Part shown: in pieces, positions 11,756-21,873 of the stretch
How the letters are laid out: the number at the start of each line of letters is the position of its first letter
Position numbering within the stretch: position 1 is the first letter of the stretch
NCBI RefSeq assembly: GCF_002127325.2
Contig: NC_035449.2
Coordinates: 77,153,504-77,217,503 of the forward strand
Direction: 5' to 3'
From: Helianthus annuus
Lineage: Eukaryota > Streptophyta > Magnoliopsida > Asterales > Asteraceae
DNA length: 64,000 nucleotides
Position numbers and translations under genes: made by a program
Notes under the pieces: model-generated
Database searches by the model: none
Seen by the model: the letters and a program-made list of their open reading frames with translations, nothing else
Told to the model about the DNA's origin: nothing

Positions 11756-12281
11756 TGTAGGATCGTTTGACGCAGTTCGATTGCGTAACGAACGTTCGAC
11801 GTACGGAATCCGTGAACGTGCGTGACCGAACACACTATAACGTACTAGAAACGTGATTTTATTGCAAGATATGACAAGTACGGTACAAAAACCACGTGTA
11901 GAAAGACTTTCTCTCTCTAGACTTTTTCTCTCTAGACTTGAATCACAAAATCCTCAAATGGAGCAAAAGTCTTCCAAAAGTCTCCCAAGTCTTTCAACTT
12001 ATAACATAACTCTCTTATTTATATGTCATTGGAATTAATGAGATTTCTCATTAATTACCAAAATGACACCTTGCTAATTTTATCTACTTGTGACATTATG
12101 AGCTTGATTTCTTCCGGCTTTTCACTACGACACGAATTGACGAAGGCGATAGACAATAAATGCATCAACAAACTCCCCCTTGGATATTGCCGCAGTCAAT
12201 TCGTAGTTAAACTCGTAGTGGCTTGTCTTTCTTTAACTAAGACTCGAACGAGGATGTAGTCGACAGACAACTGCACCAACA
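11756..12281 (-). repeat. Mosaic 5' LTR of gag-only copy A (type B LTR plus type A edge)
   Basis: 11,756-12,170 is a complete type B LTR (compare 57,115-57,506 and 61,373-61,773), followed by the type B polypurine tract and about 65 bp of type B 3' leader (12,171-12,236). From 12,237 to 12,281 it matches the edge of the type A LTR at 6,789-6,833 (CTAAGACTCGAACGA... to CACCAACA). The outer edge and the TTATC duplication fit the 3' LTR, but the body does not. Confidence 0.82.
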
Positions 12282-12286
12282 TTATC

Positions 12287-13128
12287 ACGTCTCTATCGGT
12301 TGTAAATTTGTAAAAATATAACCATTTTAGAACTTGAATTTCCCAACTTAAACTTAGACAAGTAAAAAAATAAAAATTTTTGAAAAAATTTGGGGTGATT
12401 AGTAGTTCCAATAAAGTTTTGTGTAAGGCTTGTTAATTAGGACTTGCAAGATTCAATGTTTTAGCATCCCCCCACACTTAAATTACACATTGTCCTCAAT
12501 GTGTCCCAAAAATAAGTTTTTAGGTTGATTGAATGTGCAAAAAGGTGTGAAAAAGCAAAATTTTATGTTACTGGGCGTCTGCACACGGCCCCGTGTTCAG
12601 ATGCCAGTAAGAAAAGTTCGTAAAAAGAAACAGAAGCCTAGACACGGGGGCGTGTTCAGTGAGCACGCCCCGTGTCCAGTTACCTGAACTGGGCATTTCC
12701 TGCAGATTGTGCAGCATGGGGCCGTGTTGGGTGGGCACGGCCCGTGCTGAACTTGCTGTAATGAAGAAAATTTTGTCTGATGGCCCTGTTTTCGTGCATG
12801 GGGTGCGGGTGCAAGTTTCCCTTGTTATCCTTCACCATCCCGAGTGTGTTTTATCCATTACAACATCATCCAAACACCAAATTAACTAAAACCATCATTT
12901 CATTTAATTCATAGAGAGAATTACATAACACTCCTAGAAAATTAAAAATAAAGAAGAAAAAGAAAGATAAGAGTTAAACTAGATAGGTCAAGTGGTGCAT
13001 AAAATCATTCTAAGGAGCTCTACTTTTACATTAAGAACCAAAATTCCGGAAACAATTTTCCGGTATCTAAAAGCTTGGTAGAACTCCGGGCCGAGGGGTG
13101 TTCCCTAGATGTTGTTAAAGCCATTCTT
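12287..13128 (-). other. Untranslated interior of the Tat/Athila-like element
   Basis: Resumes after the TTATC duplication. A second purine-rich tract (TCCCCCCACACTT on the + strand) is near 12,468. CACGGCCCCGTG-type motifs recur at 12,583-12,745. No gene seen. Confidence 0.6.
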
Positions 13129-13557
13129 CTATCCCTCTCGGGAGGAAGAAGGCGGCTTCATTCTCCTCAACATCTTGTGGAGGGGGAGTGACACCAACCG
13201 GAACCCCTGTAGTATATTACGAGGAGGTCCCGGGTGTACGATGTACCATTCGGCTGGTATGATGACTTCAGGCACCACGTTCCATGCCCTTTGGGTAATG
13301 ACCGGTACCAAAGGAGGAGAGGCGAGAATGTTCAACCTTTGGTGCAAAAGGCTGACCTCTCGGAGACACCCTTCTAGTCCCACCATTAAGTGATTAGTAC
13401 GGTCGGCCAACGCTTTTTCTACTCCCGTCATTTCATCAATAGCCTCTCTTAAAGCGTAAACATAGTTTACAAGAGAGTCTTCTACCATTGATGACCTCCT
13501 TCCTTGTCGGCTGTTCCTTGATTGCGATGAAGATGTTCCGCTAGTTCTGCTCGCCAT
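13129..13557 (-). CDS. Small accessory ORF of the Tat/Athila-like element, function unknown
   Basis: Read from the ATG at 13,555-13,557, giving about 143 codons. It begins MASRTSGTSSSQSRNSRQ, a Ser/Arg/Gln-rich start, followed by a predicted helical part (VNYVYALREAIDEMTGVEKA) and a hydrophobic, Pro-rich C-terminus. I chose this ATG rather than one 23 codons upstream because the upstream part runs through the CACGGCCCCGTG repeat. No family recognised. It lies in the interior of a non-autonomous element, so it may be a remnant of a longer gag-like protein or a conserved accessory ORF. Confidence 0.4.
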   Translation of the reverse strand: MASRTSGTSSSQSRNSRQGRRSSMVEDSLVNYVYALREAIDEMTGVEKALADRTNHLMVGLEGCLREVSLLHQRLNILASPPLVPVITQRAWNVVPEVIIPAEWYIVHPGPPRNILQGFRLVSLPLHKMLRRMKPPSSSREG

Positions 13558-13599
13558 TCTGAGAAAACGGACCGAAAAGAGTTCAATTCTTATGGAACA

Positions 13600-14165
13600 G
13601 TACCTCGGACACGGCCCCGTGTTCAATGAACACGGACCCGTGCTCAGTTGTCTGCAGGTTTTTAGAGCAAGGAATCTTGGAGTTTTAAATTATTTTTCCA
13701 ATTTATAAAGTACTTTTAAGCATCAATAATTTAAAACAAAGTTTTATAACTCATTTTAAACAAGATTCCTTGAATAATAACCTTACAAATATTACAATAA
13801 AGCTTGGAATCATTGTGATTTCAAACTTTAATGGAGGTATTGAGTGAAAATTGAAGGGGAAGGCAATGAACAAAAGTGGAAAAGACAAGATGGTTGTTGA
13901 GAACCTTCTTTAGAATATACCTAGGATGGTATGAGTGAAGATTTCAGCAGATCTTTGTCTTTGGAGTGGTCCAAATGAGCAGGAATCTTGCTGCATTTAT
14001 AGAAAACGACAGCACGCTGCACACGGCCCCATGTCGGCTGGACACGACCCCGTGTGCAGATAGAATCCTGACACATTTTGTCCGTATTCTGATAAAAAAT
14101 CAGAAAGGAAACTTTCGGTGGACACGGGGGTGTGTTGACCTGGACACGGCCCCGTGTCTAGAAGC
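13600..14165 (-). repeat. CACGGCCCCGTG motifs in the internal leader
   Basis: Pairs of GGACACGGCCCCGTGTTCA-like sites near 13,610-13,645, 14,015-14,060 and 14,118-14,160. Further pairs are near 15,030-15,065 and 15,115-15,155. They are the same motif as in U3 of the LTR. Confidence 0.7.
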
Positions 14166-14351
14166 TGTCTTAAGGACTTTCCTATTTCTAAGGAATTTAT
14201 CCAGATCGGGCGGCTCCTTACTGGATGGGACAACCCCAAAGTGCCTAAGATACCTTAATTGCTTTAGATTAAGACGAGAATGCAAGAGGTTGTCGGTGAG
14301 GGTGATTCCTATGCTAAATGTAGGTGGACAAGTCCAACCCTTTCCCGGGCT

Positions 14352-14837
14352 CTAGTTAAAGATGGTGTATGCCGAATCGCTCAGGTCTATGTATGCACCG
14401 AACGAATTCGATGGAGAGTCCTTCACGGAGGAATTGGCACAGGGACGACTATCGCTCAAGTCCTCGCTAGAGTTGGAGGTAATATCGGGAACAACGGAGT
14501 TGTTTGAATGTGATCCCAACAATTCTTCTTGGGTATCGTCTTGAGATGAATTAATAAAATCCAACCTAAGTTCTTTTAACCAATTAAGAATTAAATCTTC
14601 CAATTGAAATAGCTCATCAAGAAGCATTTCTCCTAGAAGGTCCGGTTGAGCGCATTCGAGGGAGAGATAGGGATTATTTTTACTTTCGCCCCTCTTAAGG
14701 CTACAGGAAAATAATGGGTCTATATAGTGGGGCTTATAATTTAGAAAATAACATTCTAATTCTTTATGAGAGCCTCCACATATTTGACACCACGTACCAT
14801 AAGAGTTCCGAAAGTAAAAAGTATCAGTATCACTCAT
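14352..14837 (-). CDS. Small acidic ORF with one zinc-knuckle-like motif
   Basis: Read from the ATG at 14,835-14,837 (MSDTDTFYF); an alternative start is 21 bases upstream at 14,858. About 161 codons. It has one zinc-binding-like motif near the start (CQICGGSHKELEC, spacing C-X2-C-X3-H-X4-C), followed by a Leu-rich segment and an acidic Ser/Asn/Asp-rich tail. This resembles the end of a gag-like protein in which the knuckle is kept and the rest is lost, but I do not recognise a family. It is about 400 bp inside the primer site, the position expected for the first ORF of the element. Confidence 0.45.
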   Translation of the reverse strand: MSDTDTFYFRNSYGTWCQICGGSHKELECYFLNYKPHYIDPLFSCSLKRGESKNNPYLSLECAQPDLLGEMLLDELFQLEDLILNWLKELRLDFINSSQDDTQEELLGSHSNNSVVPDITSNSSEDLSDSRPCANSSVKDSPSNSFGAYIDLSDSAYTIFN

Positions 14838-15251
14838 GTTTGTGTCAGAAATTACCAATCGTCGGGATCTTACGGTTTTGTTTTCAGTAACTGAATCTTA
14901 CTTCATAAATCTTATTGATTGGCGTACCCGTTGTATTTGCTTCTCCTGATGGTTGGTCAAGTATAATTCGGTGGGGGTAGTTGCTGAACCATACCACATA
15001 GTTCCGGCAACAACAAAAGCTGCAAAAAAGACGGGCACGAGGCGTGTTGAGTGGGCACGGCCCCGTGTTCAGCTCACTGTCTGACTTAAAACAGGATTGC
15101 CAGTTCCAAAGATTGGGCACGGGGCGTGTTCAGCGGGCACGGCTCGTGCTGAGTTCTGCAGAAGCTGAAAAATAAAGAAAATCCTAAAAAAACAGAAAAT
15201 TTTAGAAAAACGATTAGGCCGTTGATTCCTAACTTTCTTAAAATCCTTGTG

Positions 15252-15269
15252 TCCCCAGCAACGGCGCCA
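15252..15269 (-). other. Primer-binding site, tRNA-Asp
   Basis: TCCCCAGCAACGGCGCCA on the + strand. The 3' end of plant tRNA-Asp is nearly identical (one base differs). It is eight bases from the 5' LTR. Confidence 0.8.
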
Positions 15270-15277
15270 AAAAAACT

Positions 15278-16779
15278 TGATGCGTGTGTAGTGTAATATA
15301 TTTTATGTATATATTTTAAGTCCTTTTTACACTTTTTAGCCAAGTTTTAAATTTATAAAACACGATATTTACTAACACTAAACACACATATGGGCAAGTG
15401 CACCCGTCGTGGACGTAGTACAGTGTTGGTAAGATACCGAGGTCGTCCAAGGACACAAGAGCTTTTAGTACCGGTTTATCCTCAACGTCTAATCAAATCA
15501 AAAGTTAGAAAAAAGATTTTTAAACTAGAAAAATAAAACTAACTAAAATGCTGAAAAATAAAATAAAAATAAAAACAGATAGACAAGATGAATCACTTGG
15601 ATCCGACTCATGTGTAGTGTAACCTTTGATTATTTCCGCACTTTTGCACTTTTTAAGAGATTATCTTAGTTATTGTAGTAGGCCCCTCTTTTGAAGGTGA
15701 CGTTACCCCCGCCATTCAATACCGGTGGGTATTGAAGGAGGTCCTGCTAAATTTGACCCAGGTCCTTTGCAGGATCTATACACTGAACAATGGCAAGACT
15801 TTTACCAAACCGTTCCCTTAACCCCCGACCAGGTAGCCAACATATCTCCATATAGACCGTGGAGATATGAATGGTGAAAATCTTTTATTTTATATAGACA
15901 GTAAAATAATGCCAAGATACCACAGACAAACGATAAGGAAGAATCACCTTCAACATAAGAAACTAGTTATTAAAGTCATTAATACATAACCAAATAAATA
16001 GTGCGAAAAGATTAAAAATAAAAAGTATTACACTAAACACTTGTCTTCACCTAGTGATGTAAGAGACTTAGGCAAACATGGCCTTTGATTGTCAAGAACT
16101 CTTACGATCAATCTTGGATCCCGAGATGACTCACACACTCTATGATGGACCATGGATGCTGGTAGTGGATGATGGTGTTGTGATGGTGGTGGGTGGTGGG
16201 TGAAGTGTGAGAGAGGTGGTGTGCCAAGGGATGAGTTGCAAGTAATCCAAGCGCTCCTATTTATAGGCTGAACAGAAGCTCGGGCACGACCCCGTGTCCA
16301 TCCTCCTCTCTTTCTTCATTAATTGTAGTTTGTCTGCATTAGTTGACCACGCCCCCGTGTCCGCTGAGCACGACCCCGTGTGCAGAAGCGAATCTTAGAG
16401 TTGACTACGGCCCCGTGTCCGCTGGGCACGCCCCCGTGGTGGGTGATAGAAGCTTCTACATCTTTGTCTTTTCTGATGACACTTGGGCACGCCCCCGTGC
16501 TCACTGAGCACAGGCCGTGTTCAGCCTTCTGTTCTCTTGTTTTGCTTGGGAAGATGCCGTCGGGGGGGGGGGGGGGGGGCGGGCATGCCACGTTTGTTCC
16601 TTTTCTTGTATTTATGTTAGATTTAGCTGTCTTTTTTGCTTCTTTTGTTCATTTGAGCTCATTTAATCCTGAAAATACAAAAGGAAGACAAAAACACACT
16701 TTTCCCAACATTAGTACTAAAAAGGGTTAGTTTTATGCCACAATTGATGTAATTTATACGTTGCATTTTGTGCACATCA
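15278..16779 (-). repeat. 5' LTR of the Tat/Athila-like element
   Basis: 1,502 bp, same ends as the 3' LTR. It lacks about 220 bp present in the other copy near 2,333-2,553 and a further 40-50 bp in the motif array. It holds the empty site of the 1.58-kb MULE at 16,019-16,027. A long G run lies at 16,561-16,579. Confidence 0.88.
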
Positions 16780-16784
16780 CCCAA

Positions 16785-17883
16785 AGATACAGATCTTATA
16801 ATTAAATTCTTGCGGGGGCAATTCAGGCAAGAACTTTTGAAGAAACTGTATATTGCCAATGTGATTAACGATTTAAAGAAAAGAAATGAACTTGGAATGA
16901 AGATACTACAATTTTGGTACAATCCTCAAGTCCTGAAAAAAACCAATGAAGATAATACAGTAGTACAAACTTCAATTTGTAAAGAAACTCCATCAAGTCT
17001 GGAAAACTGCGATGAAAATCCTTTGTTGGTACAATCATCATTTAATGAAGAAACTCCATCAATAATGTTAGAGATGATAAAAAAGACAGAAGAAGCAAAA
17101 AGAAGAACAAAACAAAAACAATTCAAAATGAGGAGGGACCATCATTTGATTTGAAAATTTCTCAAATAACTACAAATGAGAAAGAAATAGTAGTGGAAAA
17201 TGATAGTAGTCGTAACACTGCACAATCCGAAGATCAAAAAGATGCAACAAGCGAAAAAACATAATCTGAAAATGCTGATAAAGAATTAGATCAAACAAAA
17301 GGAGTTGAAACATGTATTCAAAATGAGAATGAAAAAGAAATCAATGATATTACTGGAAACACATCATTCCTCAACCTAGAAGAAGATCCATATAAAACAC
17401 TAGCAAAATCTGTTCAGGAACAGTAACAATAAGTGATATCAAGAAAACGGAAGAAATAATTACAAATATAATACGACCTGATCGTCAGAAAAATGCAGGA
17501 GAAGCATTATGTTCCCCATACTATCAAAGACAAATAGCAATGAATGAAGATAGAATGAAGATTGAAAACAACATTTCTGGATATGCTTTCCAAGGAGACG
17601 GCGACGTAATGTACAAAAACATTTATATATAAAAAACACACACTCACACATAGAAACAAATGCAAAATCATATATTATAATTCAATTATTTTTTTGCAGG
17701 GACACTCTCTTTTTAATAAGTGATAATGTATCGTTGTCAAGATGGGCAGTAGAAACAATGAGGCCAAGATTGTACATAACAAGAGAAATAATCAATTCTT
17801 GGGCTTATATCTTGAACGAAGAAGAAAAATGAAGATCAAAAGAAAAATTAACTACAAGATTTTCCTGTAAAATTCAAATGCTG
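16785..17883 (+). pseudogene. Ulp1-like protease, middle part
   Basis: Continues the protein cut at 1,914: DTDLIIKFLRGQFRQELLKK follows directly on the duplicated CCCAA. A 128-codon frame (to 17,154) leads into a Glu/Lys/Asn-rich low-complexity stretch with stops. A second block at about 17,700-17,880 reads SLSRWAVETMRPRLYITREI and then NSWAYILNEEEK, a segment typical of the region before the catalytic domain of plant Ulp1-like proteins. A GT at the end of GGAGACGGCGAC (about 17,605) and the TTTTTTGCAG at 17,690-17,699 look like an intron, and GTAAGA at about 17,884 looks like the next donor. Stops inside show it is dead. Confidence 0.65.
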
Positions 17884-18296
17884 GTAAGATCTCTAAAACG
17901 CAATTTGTTTGTTTTATTTTGTTCTTTGTTTTGTATGAAGTTAGCTAAAACGCAATTTGTTGTTTTATTACCTTTATATAAATATATTTAAAACACAATA
18001 TGATATGATTGATAATTTTACTGAAATTTATGTTTAATGAAGTTATTTTGTAGTTTGGTTTGATTGAAGTTATATAAAATGCAATGTGTTTGTTTTATTA
18101 CCTTTATACTAATAATATATAAAACGTATCTAAATAGCATTGATAATTTGTTTAATGAAGTTATATAGTAGTTTGGTTTGGTTGAAGTTATCTGAATAAT
18201 GATGTATAAAACGCAATGACTTTGATTGTTTAATGTTTGTTGTTATATATGGTTTATCTGAAACACAATGAATTATTTACTTTGTTTATTGTAATG

Positions 18297-18595
18297 CAGG
18301 CTTACACATTAAACAACATTGAAAAAGAAATGATAGAAGAGTTCACACAAAAGATAACAAAAGTTCTTCAAGGTTCAAAGATAAAAAGCATAAAAGATTT
18401 TGATATTATACTCAACAACATTTTTGTGTGATGTCATTCAATCTCAAGGAGCAAGAAATAAACATCATTAACAACAGTACAAAAAGGTTACAAATTTTGA
18501 GAAATATAGCGATGTGCCTGAAAAAACACTAAGATATGCCAAGTTATGCTTTTATAATGCAATATAAACCACCTAATCTTTTTTTTAACTCAAAT
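18297..18595 (+). pseudogene. Ulp1-like protease, start of catalytic domain
   Basis: Begins after the acceptor TAATGCAG. The frame reads YTLNNIEKEMIEEFTQKI and ends in SIKDFDIILNNIF before a stop at 18,429. Shifted frames go on with FNLKEQEINIINNS and YSDVPEKTLRYAKLC, the positions of the His-containing and following strands of the C48 fold. The expected His-bearing segment is not clear, so the key base has probably been lost. The exon is cut at 18,595 by the MULE. Confidence 0.6.
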
Positions 18596-19840
18596 GAGTA
18601 AACTGCCATTTTGGTCCCTGAGGTTTGGTCACTTTTGCCATTTTAGTCCAAAACTCAAACCTTTTAAATCTGGGTCCCTGTGGTTTCACTTTTATTGCCA
18701 TTTTGGTCCAAAAATCAAATCACCTCTTATTTGGCTATTAAAATCTGGTTATTTTGTTTTTTACTTCAGGGGTAAAATGGTCCATTTCAATTTATTATAA
18801 CATATTATTAATTAAATTAATATTGTTAAATATCATTTACCCTATAAAACCTTTACCCAGTTCATCTTCTTTATTTCTCCCCACACCCGAACCCTAATCC
18901 CTAATCCTCATCAACTCCCTTATAACCGTCTGATCGATCACCGCCCAAAACAACCACCATGAAAGTATCTCTAAAAGGAGGTGCTTATCTACAATCATAG
19001 AATCCTTGAATGGCAGTCTCAATCACCTCAACTGAGTACTTCACATACGTCTCCAAGCGAGCTAGTTTCTTCCTATGAACAAGAAAGGAGGTATAAGTGG
19101 TCACCACCATTTCAACGATTAATTTACGAAGCTCCAACACAAGTCTGAAATCTGGGACAACTACTTTCCCAAGTTCCTTTTCATGTTTCTCAAACTCATA
19201 ATTGAATCTCTTCAATTTATCTTTCAATTTCACAATCCTAAAAGATATGATCTTAATCTTGTTTACTCCATCATCTCTCAAATTCCTCAAAAGCACATCA
19301 AAAGTTAACTTAAGGTAATCAAATCTCGCCTTTGAAACTTCGCATTCAACTTGTTAAGATTGTCGTCCGCTACAATCTCTAGCAACTCTGGACACGCTTG
19401 GATTGGGATTGAGGGGGAGTTTGAGATGTTGAAGGGTATGTGTTCTTGGATGAGTAGAGAGTTGAGTGATTTACGGAGGGATAACCGAGAGATGAGACGT
19501 ATATTGAATTTGATGATGTGCAGGGGAGTTGATGAGGATTAGGGTTTGGGTGTGGGGAGAAATGAAGAAGATGAACTGGGTAAAGGTTTTATAGGGTAAA
19601 TGATATTTAATATAATTAATTTAATTAATAATATGTTATAATAAATTGTAATGGGCCATTTTACCCCTGAAGTAAAAGACAAAATAACCATATTTTAATA
19701 GCCAAATAAGAGGAGATTTGATTTTTGGACCAAAATGGCAATAAAAGTGAAACCACAGGGACCCAGATTTAAGAGGTTTGAGTTTTGGACTAAAATGGCA
19801 AAAGTGACCAAACCTCAGGGACCAAAATGGCAGTTTACTC
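18596..19840. mobile_element. 1.25-kb MULE carrying a gene fragment
   Basis: Begins GAGTAAACTGCCATTTTGG and ends with the inverse. The arms run about 270 bp each (18,596-18,860 against 19,575-19,840) and contain GGTCCCTGAGGTTTGGTCAC and two related units. The 9-bp flanks do not match (AACTCAAAT against ATTTTTCTG), so one edge has been rearranged or the duplication lost. It interrupts the catalytic exon of the Ulp1-like gene. Its centre holds the EXO70-like fragment. Confidence 0.8.
18985..19296 (-). pseudogene. EXO70-like exocyst subunit fragment captured by the MULE
   Basis: A 103-codon minus-strand frame without stops. The order KLKDKLKRFNYEFEKH, then VVPDFRLVLELRKLI, then TYVKYSVEVIETAIQGF matches the C-terminal end of plant EXO70 proteins, where a helix is followed by a VPD..LR.ELR block and a final Y.KYS.E..E segment. 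EXO70 is a subunit of the exocyst, which tethers secretory vesicles to the plasma membrane. Only the last fifth or so of the usual 600-700 residues is present. It reads on the minus strand between the terminal repeats of the MULE, so capture (Pack-MULE) is the simple explanation. The frame continues upstream of its first ATG for about 15 codons. Assignment is from memory of the family and needs a protein search. Confidence 0.6.
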
Positions 19841-20272
19841 ATTTTTCTGTAGAGGAATGCTTTCGTAGGTTATCCTAAATTAGTTAATCATTCAAAAGCA
19901 AATGATATAAAGAACATAGAGACTAAAAGAATGGAGATGAAATGGAGAAATCAAGATAACCACGTCGACTGTGGTATATTCTGTATGTGTAAGTGTGGAA
20001 AAATGGGATTGTGGATTTCACGAGGAATATGAAAAGCCAGCAAATATCAATGAGCCTAAAAACAAAAACCAGTGAGCAAACAGACAGCACAACTTGAGGA
20101 TTTAAGACATAAGTATATCAAAAAGATACTATTGCACAATCTCAACGAATCCAAAGATTTTATTATTGAAGATTCAAAGAAGTATTGCAGCCTCAGTGCA
20201 CAACTTAAAAAAATTCTTTATGACACTAGTTTAGAGAGGATTCAAAATAGGCTTGATGATGCTAGTTTATGA
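19841..20272 (+). pseudogene. Ulp1-like protease, catalytic Cys segment and C-terminus
   Basis: Resumes after the MULE. The frame reads KRMEMKWRNQDNHVDCGIFC at about 19,930-19,985. The DCG at 19,967-19,975 is the catalytic-cysteine motif of the C48 (Ulp1/SENP) peptidases, which cut SUMO-like modifiers from proteins. A last frame (20,072-20,272) gives LEDLRHKYIKKILLHNLNE and ends in a stop, matching the usual C-terminal helix region. Frames change at least once between the two blocks. With the pieces at 1,265, 16,785 and 18,297 this makes a full-length but dead gene. Confidence 0.72.
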
Positions 20273-21309
20273 ATATATGTTGTTTAAAAACAAGTACTTA
20301 GAATCGAAATGCTAGTTATGCTAAAACGCAATATTTTGTCTTTATACTTGTTTGTCTTATACTTTGTTATTAAAAAACGCAATATAATGTCTTTGGTAAT
20401 TATTCATGTTTTATCATATAACGCAATGCATCTCTACAAGATTATTATTTATAAAAATGTTACTTTTTATGGAAATATTTATTATATATGTTGTTTAAAA
20501 ACAAGTACTTAGAATTGAAATTGTAGTTATGCTAAAACACAATATTTTATCTTTATACTTGTTTGTCTTATAGTTTGTTATTATAAAACGCAATACAATG
20601 TCTTTGGTAATTATTCATGTCCTATCCATATAACGCAATGCATCTCTACAGGATTATTATTTATAAATATGTTACTTTTTGATGTAAAAATTTTTGTCAA
20701 TGCTACACATCAGATACTTGTTATATTATAATATTGATTTAAATCAATGGACCTTTTGTTTTTAATAAAATGCAATTGTAAATAATAATTAATAAAATCG
20801 TCAAATTGTATTGAACTTGTAAATCAAAATAAACTTAAAACGCAATGTTATAAAAAGCATTTTTAAATACACTGATAAAATCTTTTATACTCTTTCTAAA
20901 ACGCACCTGAATATAATGATTAACAACATTAATAAAACATTATTTGATTATCAAATTAATGTGTTTGTATAAAAAAACAAATGAATTAAATTTGTAAATC
21001 AAAAGACTACATAAAACGCAATGTTATACCCTAAAAATTAATGAAAATTAAAATAAAGAAAAAGTGTACCCCTAAAAGACAAAAGACAACGCTATGACAA
21101 AAAAAATAATCATTATTATTAAAGAAAATTAAAAAAGCCTTTTGGATTCATGGCAAATTACCGTATGAATTAGAAAACCGATTCAATGATGAGAATAAAA
21201 AACTGAACTATGATCATTACCACCACATTTACTAACAATCGACCAATTATAGAAGAACAAAAACCCTAAATTATTTTCATACCCAATACCCAACCACAAA
21301 CACACACAA

Positions 21310-21848
21310 ATGGATAATTAAGAATTGTCAGTTTGGTGGTTTGAAAGAGGAAATTCATACTACAATATGTTGATGGCCACAAAATAAGATACCATTCCAT
21401 AGCATCAGTTCTAGCAAACTGCAATGAAAATGTTTTGAGAAAGATGAATGAACTAGGAATACCACCAGCATGTTACAGAGAAGAGACAACCCAACTATTC
21501 AAAATTCTGACTAAAAGATATGGACGACACAATGAAATGGTGATTGAAGACCCAAAAGTTACATCTTAGGAGTTCATTGAGGACAGTTTCAAGGTTGCAG
21601 TGATTTGGGAAAATGGAGAAGTCGATCTATATAACCCCAAAGACATATCTTCTTGTAAAAAAATAAGATTCTTAAAGCAATTATCAGAGATTCCAATCAT
21701 CAACAACTCTGGAAGAAAATTTGCAGAGAGGCTTCAGAATGTAGTGAGTTGACAGGTTGAACTATGGACGCAATTTGAAAGTGATGAGGACATCCCAAAT
21801 GGAAGCTTAGGATTTTCATCTAAAGAAGAAACCAACTTTGATCCATGA
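21310..21848 (+). pseudogene. Unrecognised small gene of the MULE, inactivated
   Basis: An ATG at 21,310 opens a frame that reads ELSVWWFERGNSYYNMLMAT after an early stop, shifts frame once near 21,388, and then reads ENVLRKMNELGIPPACYREE, LFKILTKRYGRHNEMVIEDP, FIEDSFKVAVIWENGEVDLY and LSEIPIINNSGRKFAERLQN, ending at the TGA at 21,846. Only four stops and one frame change in about 180 codons mark it as a recently dead real gene, not a chance ORF. I do not know the family. It lies on the same strand as the Ulp1-like gene and 700 bp beyond the end of the transposase gene. Confidence 0.6.
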
Positions 21849-21873
21849 TGCTGATTTTTGATTTCCAATGGTT

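Larger units (their letters stand above)
6368..12281 (-). mobile_element. Gag-only LTR element (TR-GAG-like), copy A
   Basis: A minus-strand element flanked by a perfect 5-bp duplication, TTATC, at 6,363-6,367 and 12,282-12,286. It has a 3' LTR (6,368-6,833), polypurine tract, gag-like reading frame with coiled coil and two zinc knuckles (8,767-11,129), a primer site complementary to initiator-Met tRNA, and a mosaic 5' LTR (11,756-12,281). No protease, integrase or reverse transcriptase motif was found in its 5.9 kb. Elements with LTRs and gag only are known in plants as TR-GAG elements. The TGGTATCAGAGC primer site and gag style suggest a copia-type helper (inference). Confidence 0.88.
1915..16779 (-). 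mobile_element. Non-autonomous Tat/Athila-like LTR element (LARD-like), with nested insertions
   Basis: A complete minus-strand LTR element. CCCAA at 1,910-1,914 and 16,780-16,784 is a perfect 5-bp target duplication. LTRs are at 1,915-5,275 (3') and 15,278-16,779 (5'), both TGATG...CATCA. A primer site matching tRNA-Asp and a polypurine tract are in the right places. Without the nested MULE (2,876-4,456) and the gag-only element (6,368-12,281) it is about 7.4 kb, of which about 4 kb is internal. The interior has only two short ORFs and no reverse transcriptase, protease or integrase, so it must have moved with enzymes from a related element. The tRNA-Asp primer site suggests the Tat/Athila side of Ty3/gypsy (inference). 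It interrupts the Ulp1-like gene. Confidence 0.85.

Noticed and set aside
5056..16579. G runs of 15 or more at 5,056 and 16,561 as regulatory G-quadruplexes
   Set aside because: They are single homopolymer runs shared by LTR copies, likely to vary in length; there is no multi-tract arrangement.
18596..18604. Possible 9-bp duplication of the EXO70-bearing MULE
   Set aside because: The flanks AACTCAAAT and ATTTTTCTG do not match in any register I tried, so no duplication is claimed.
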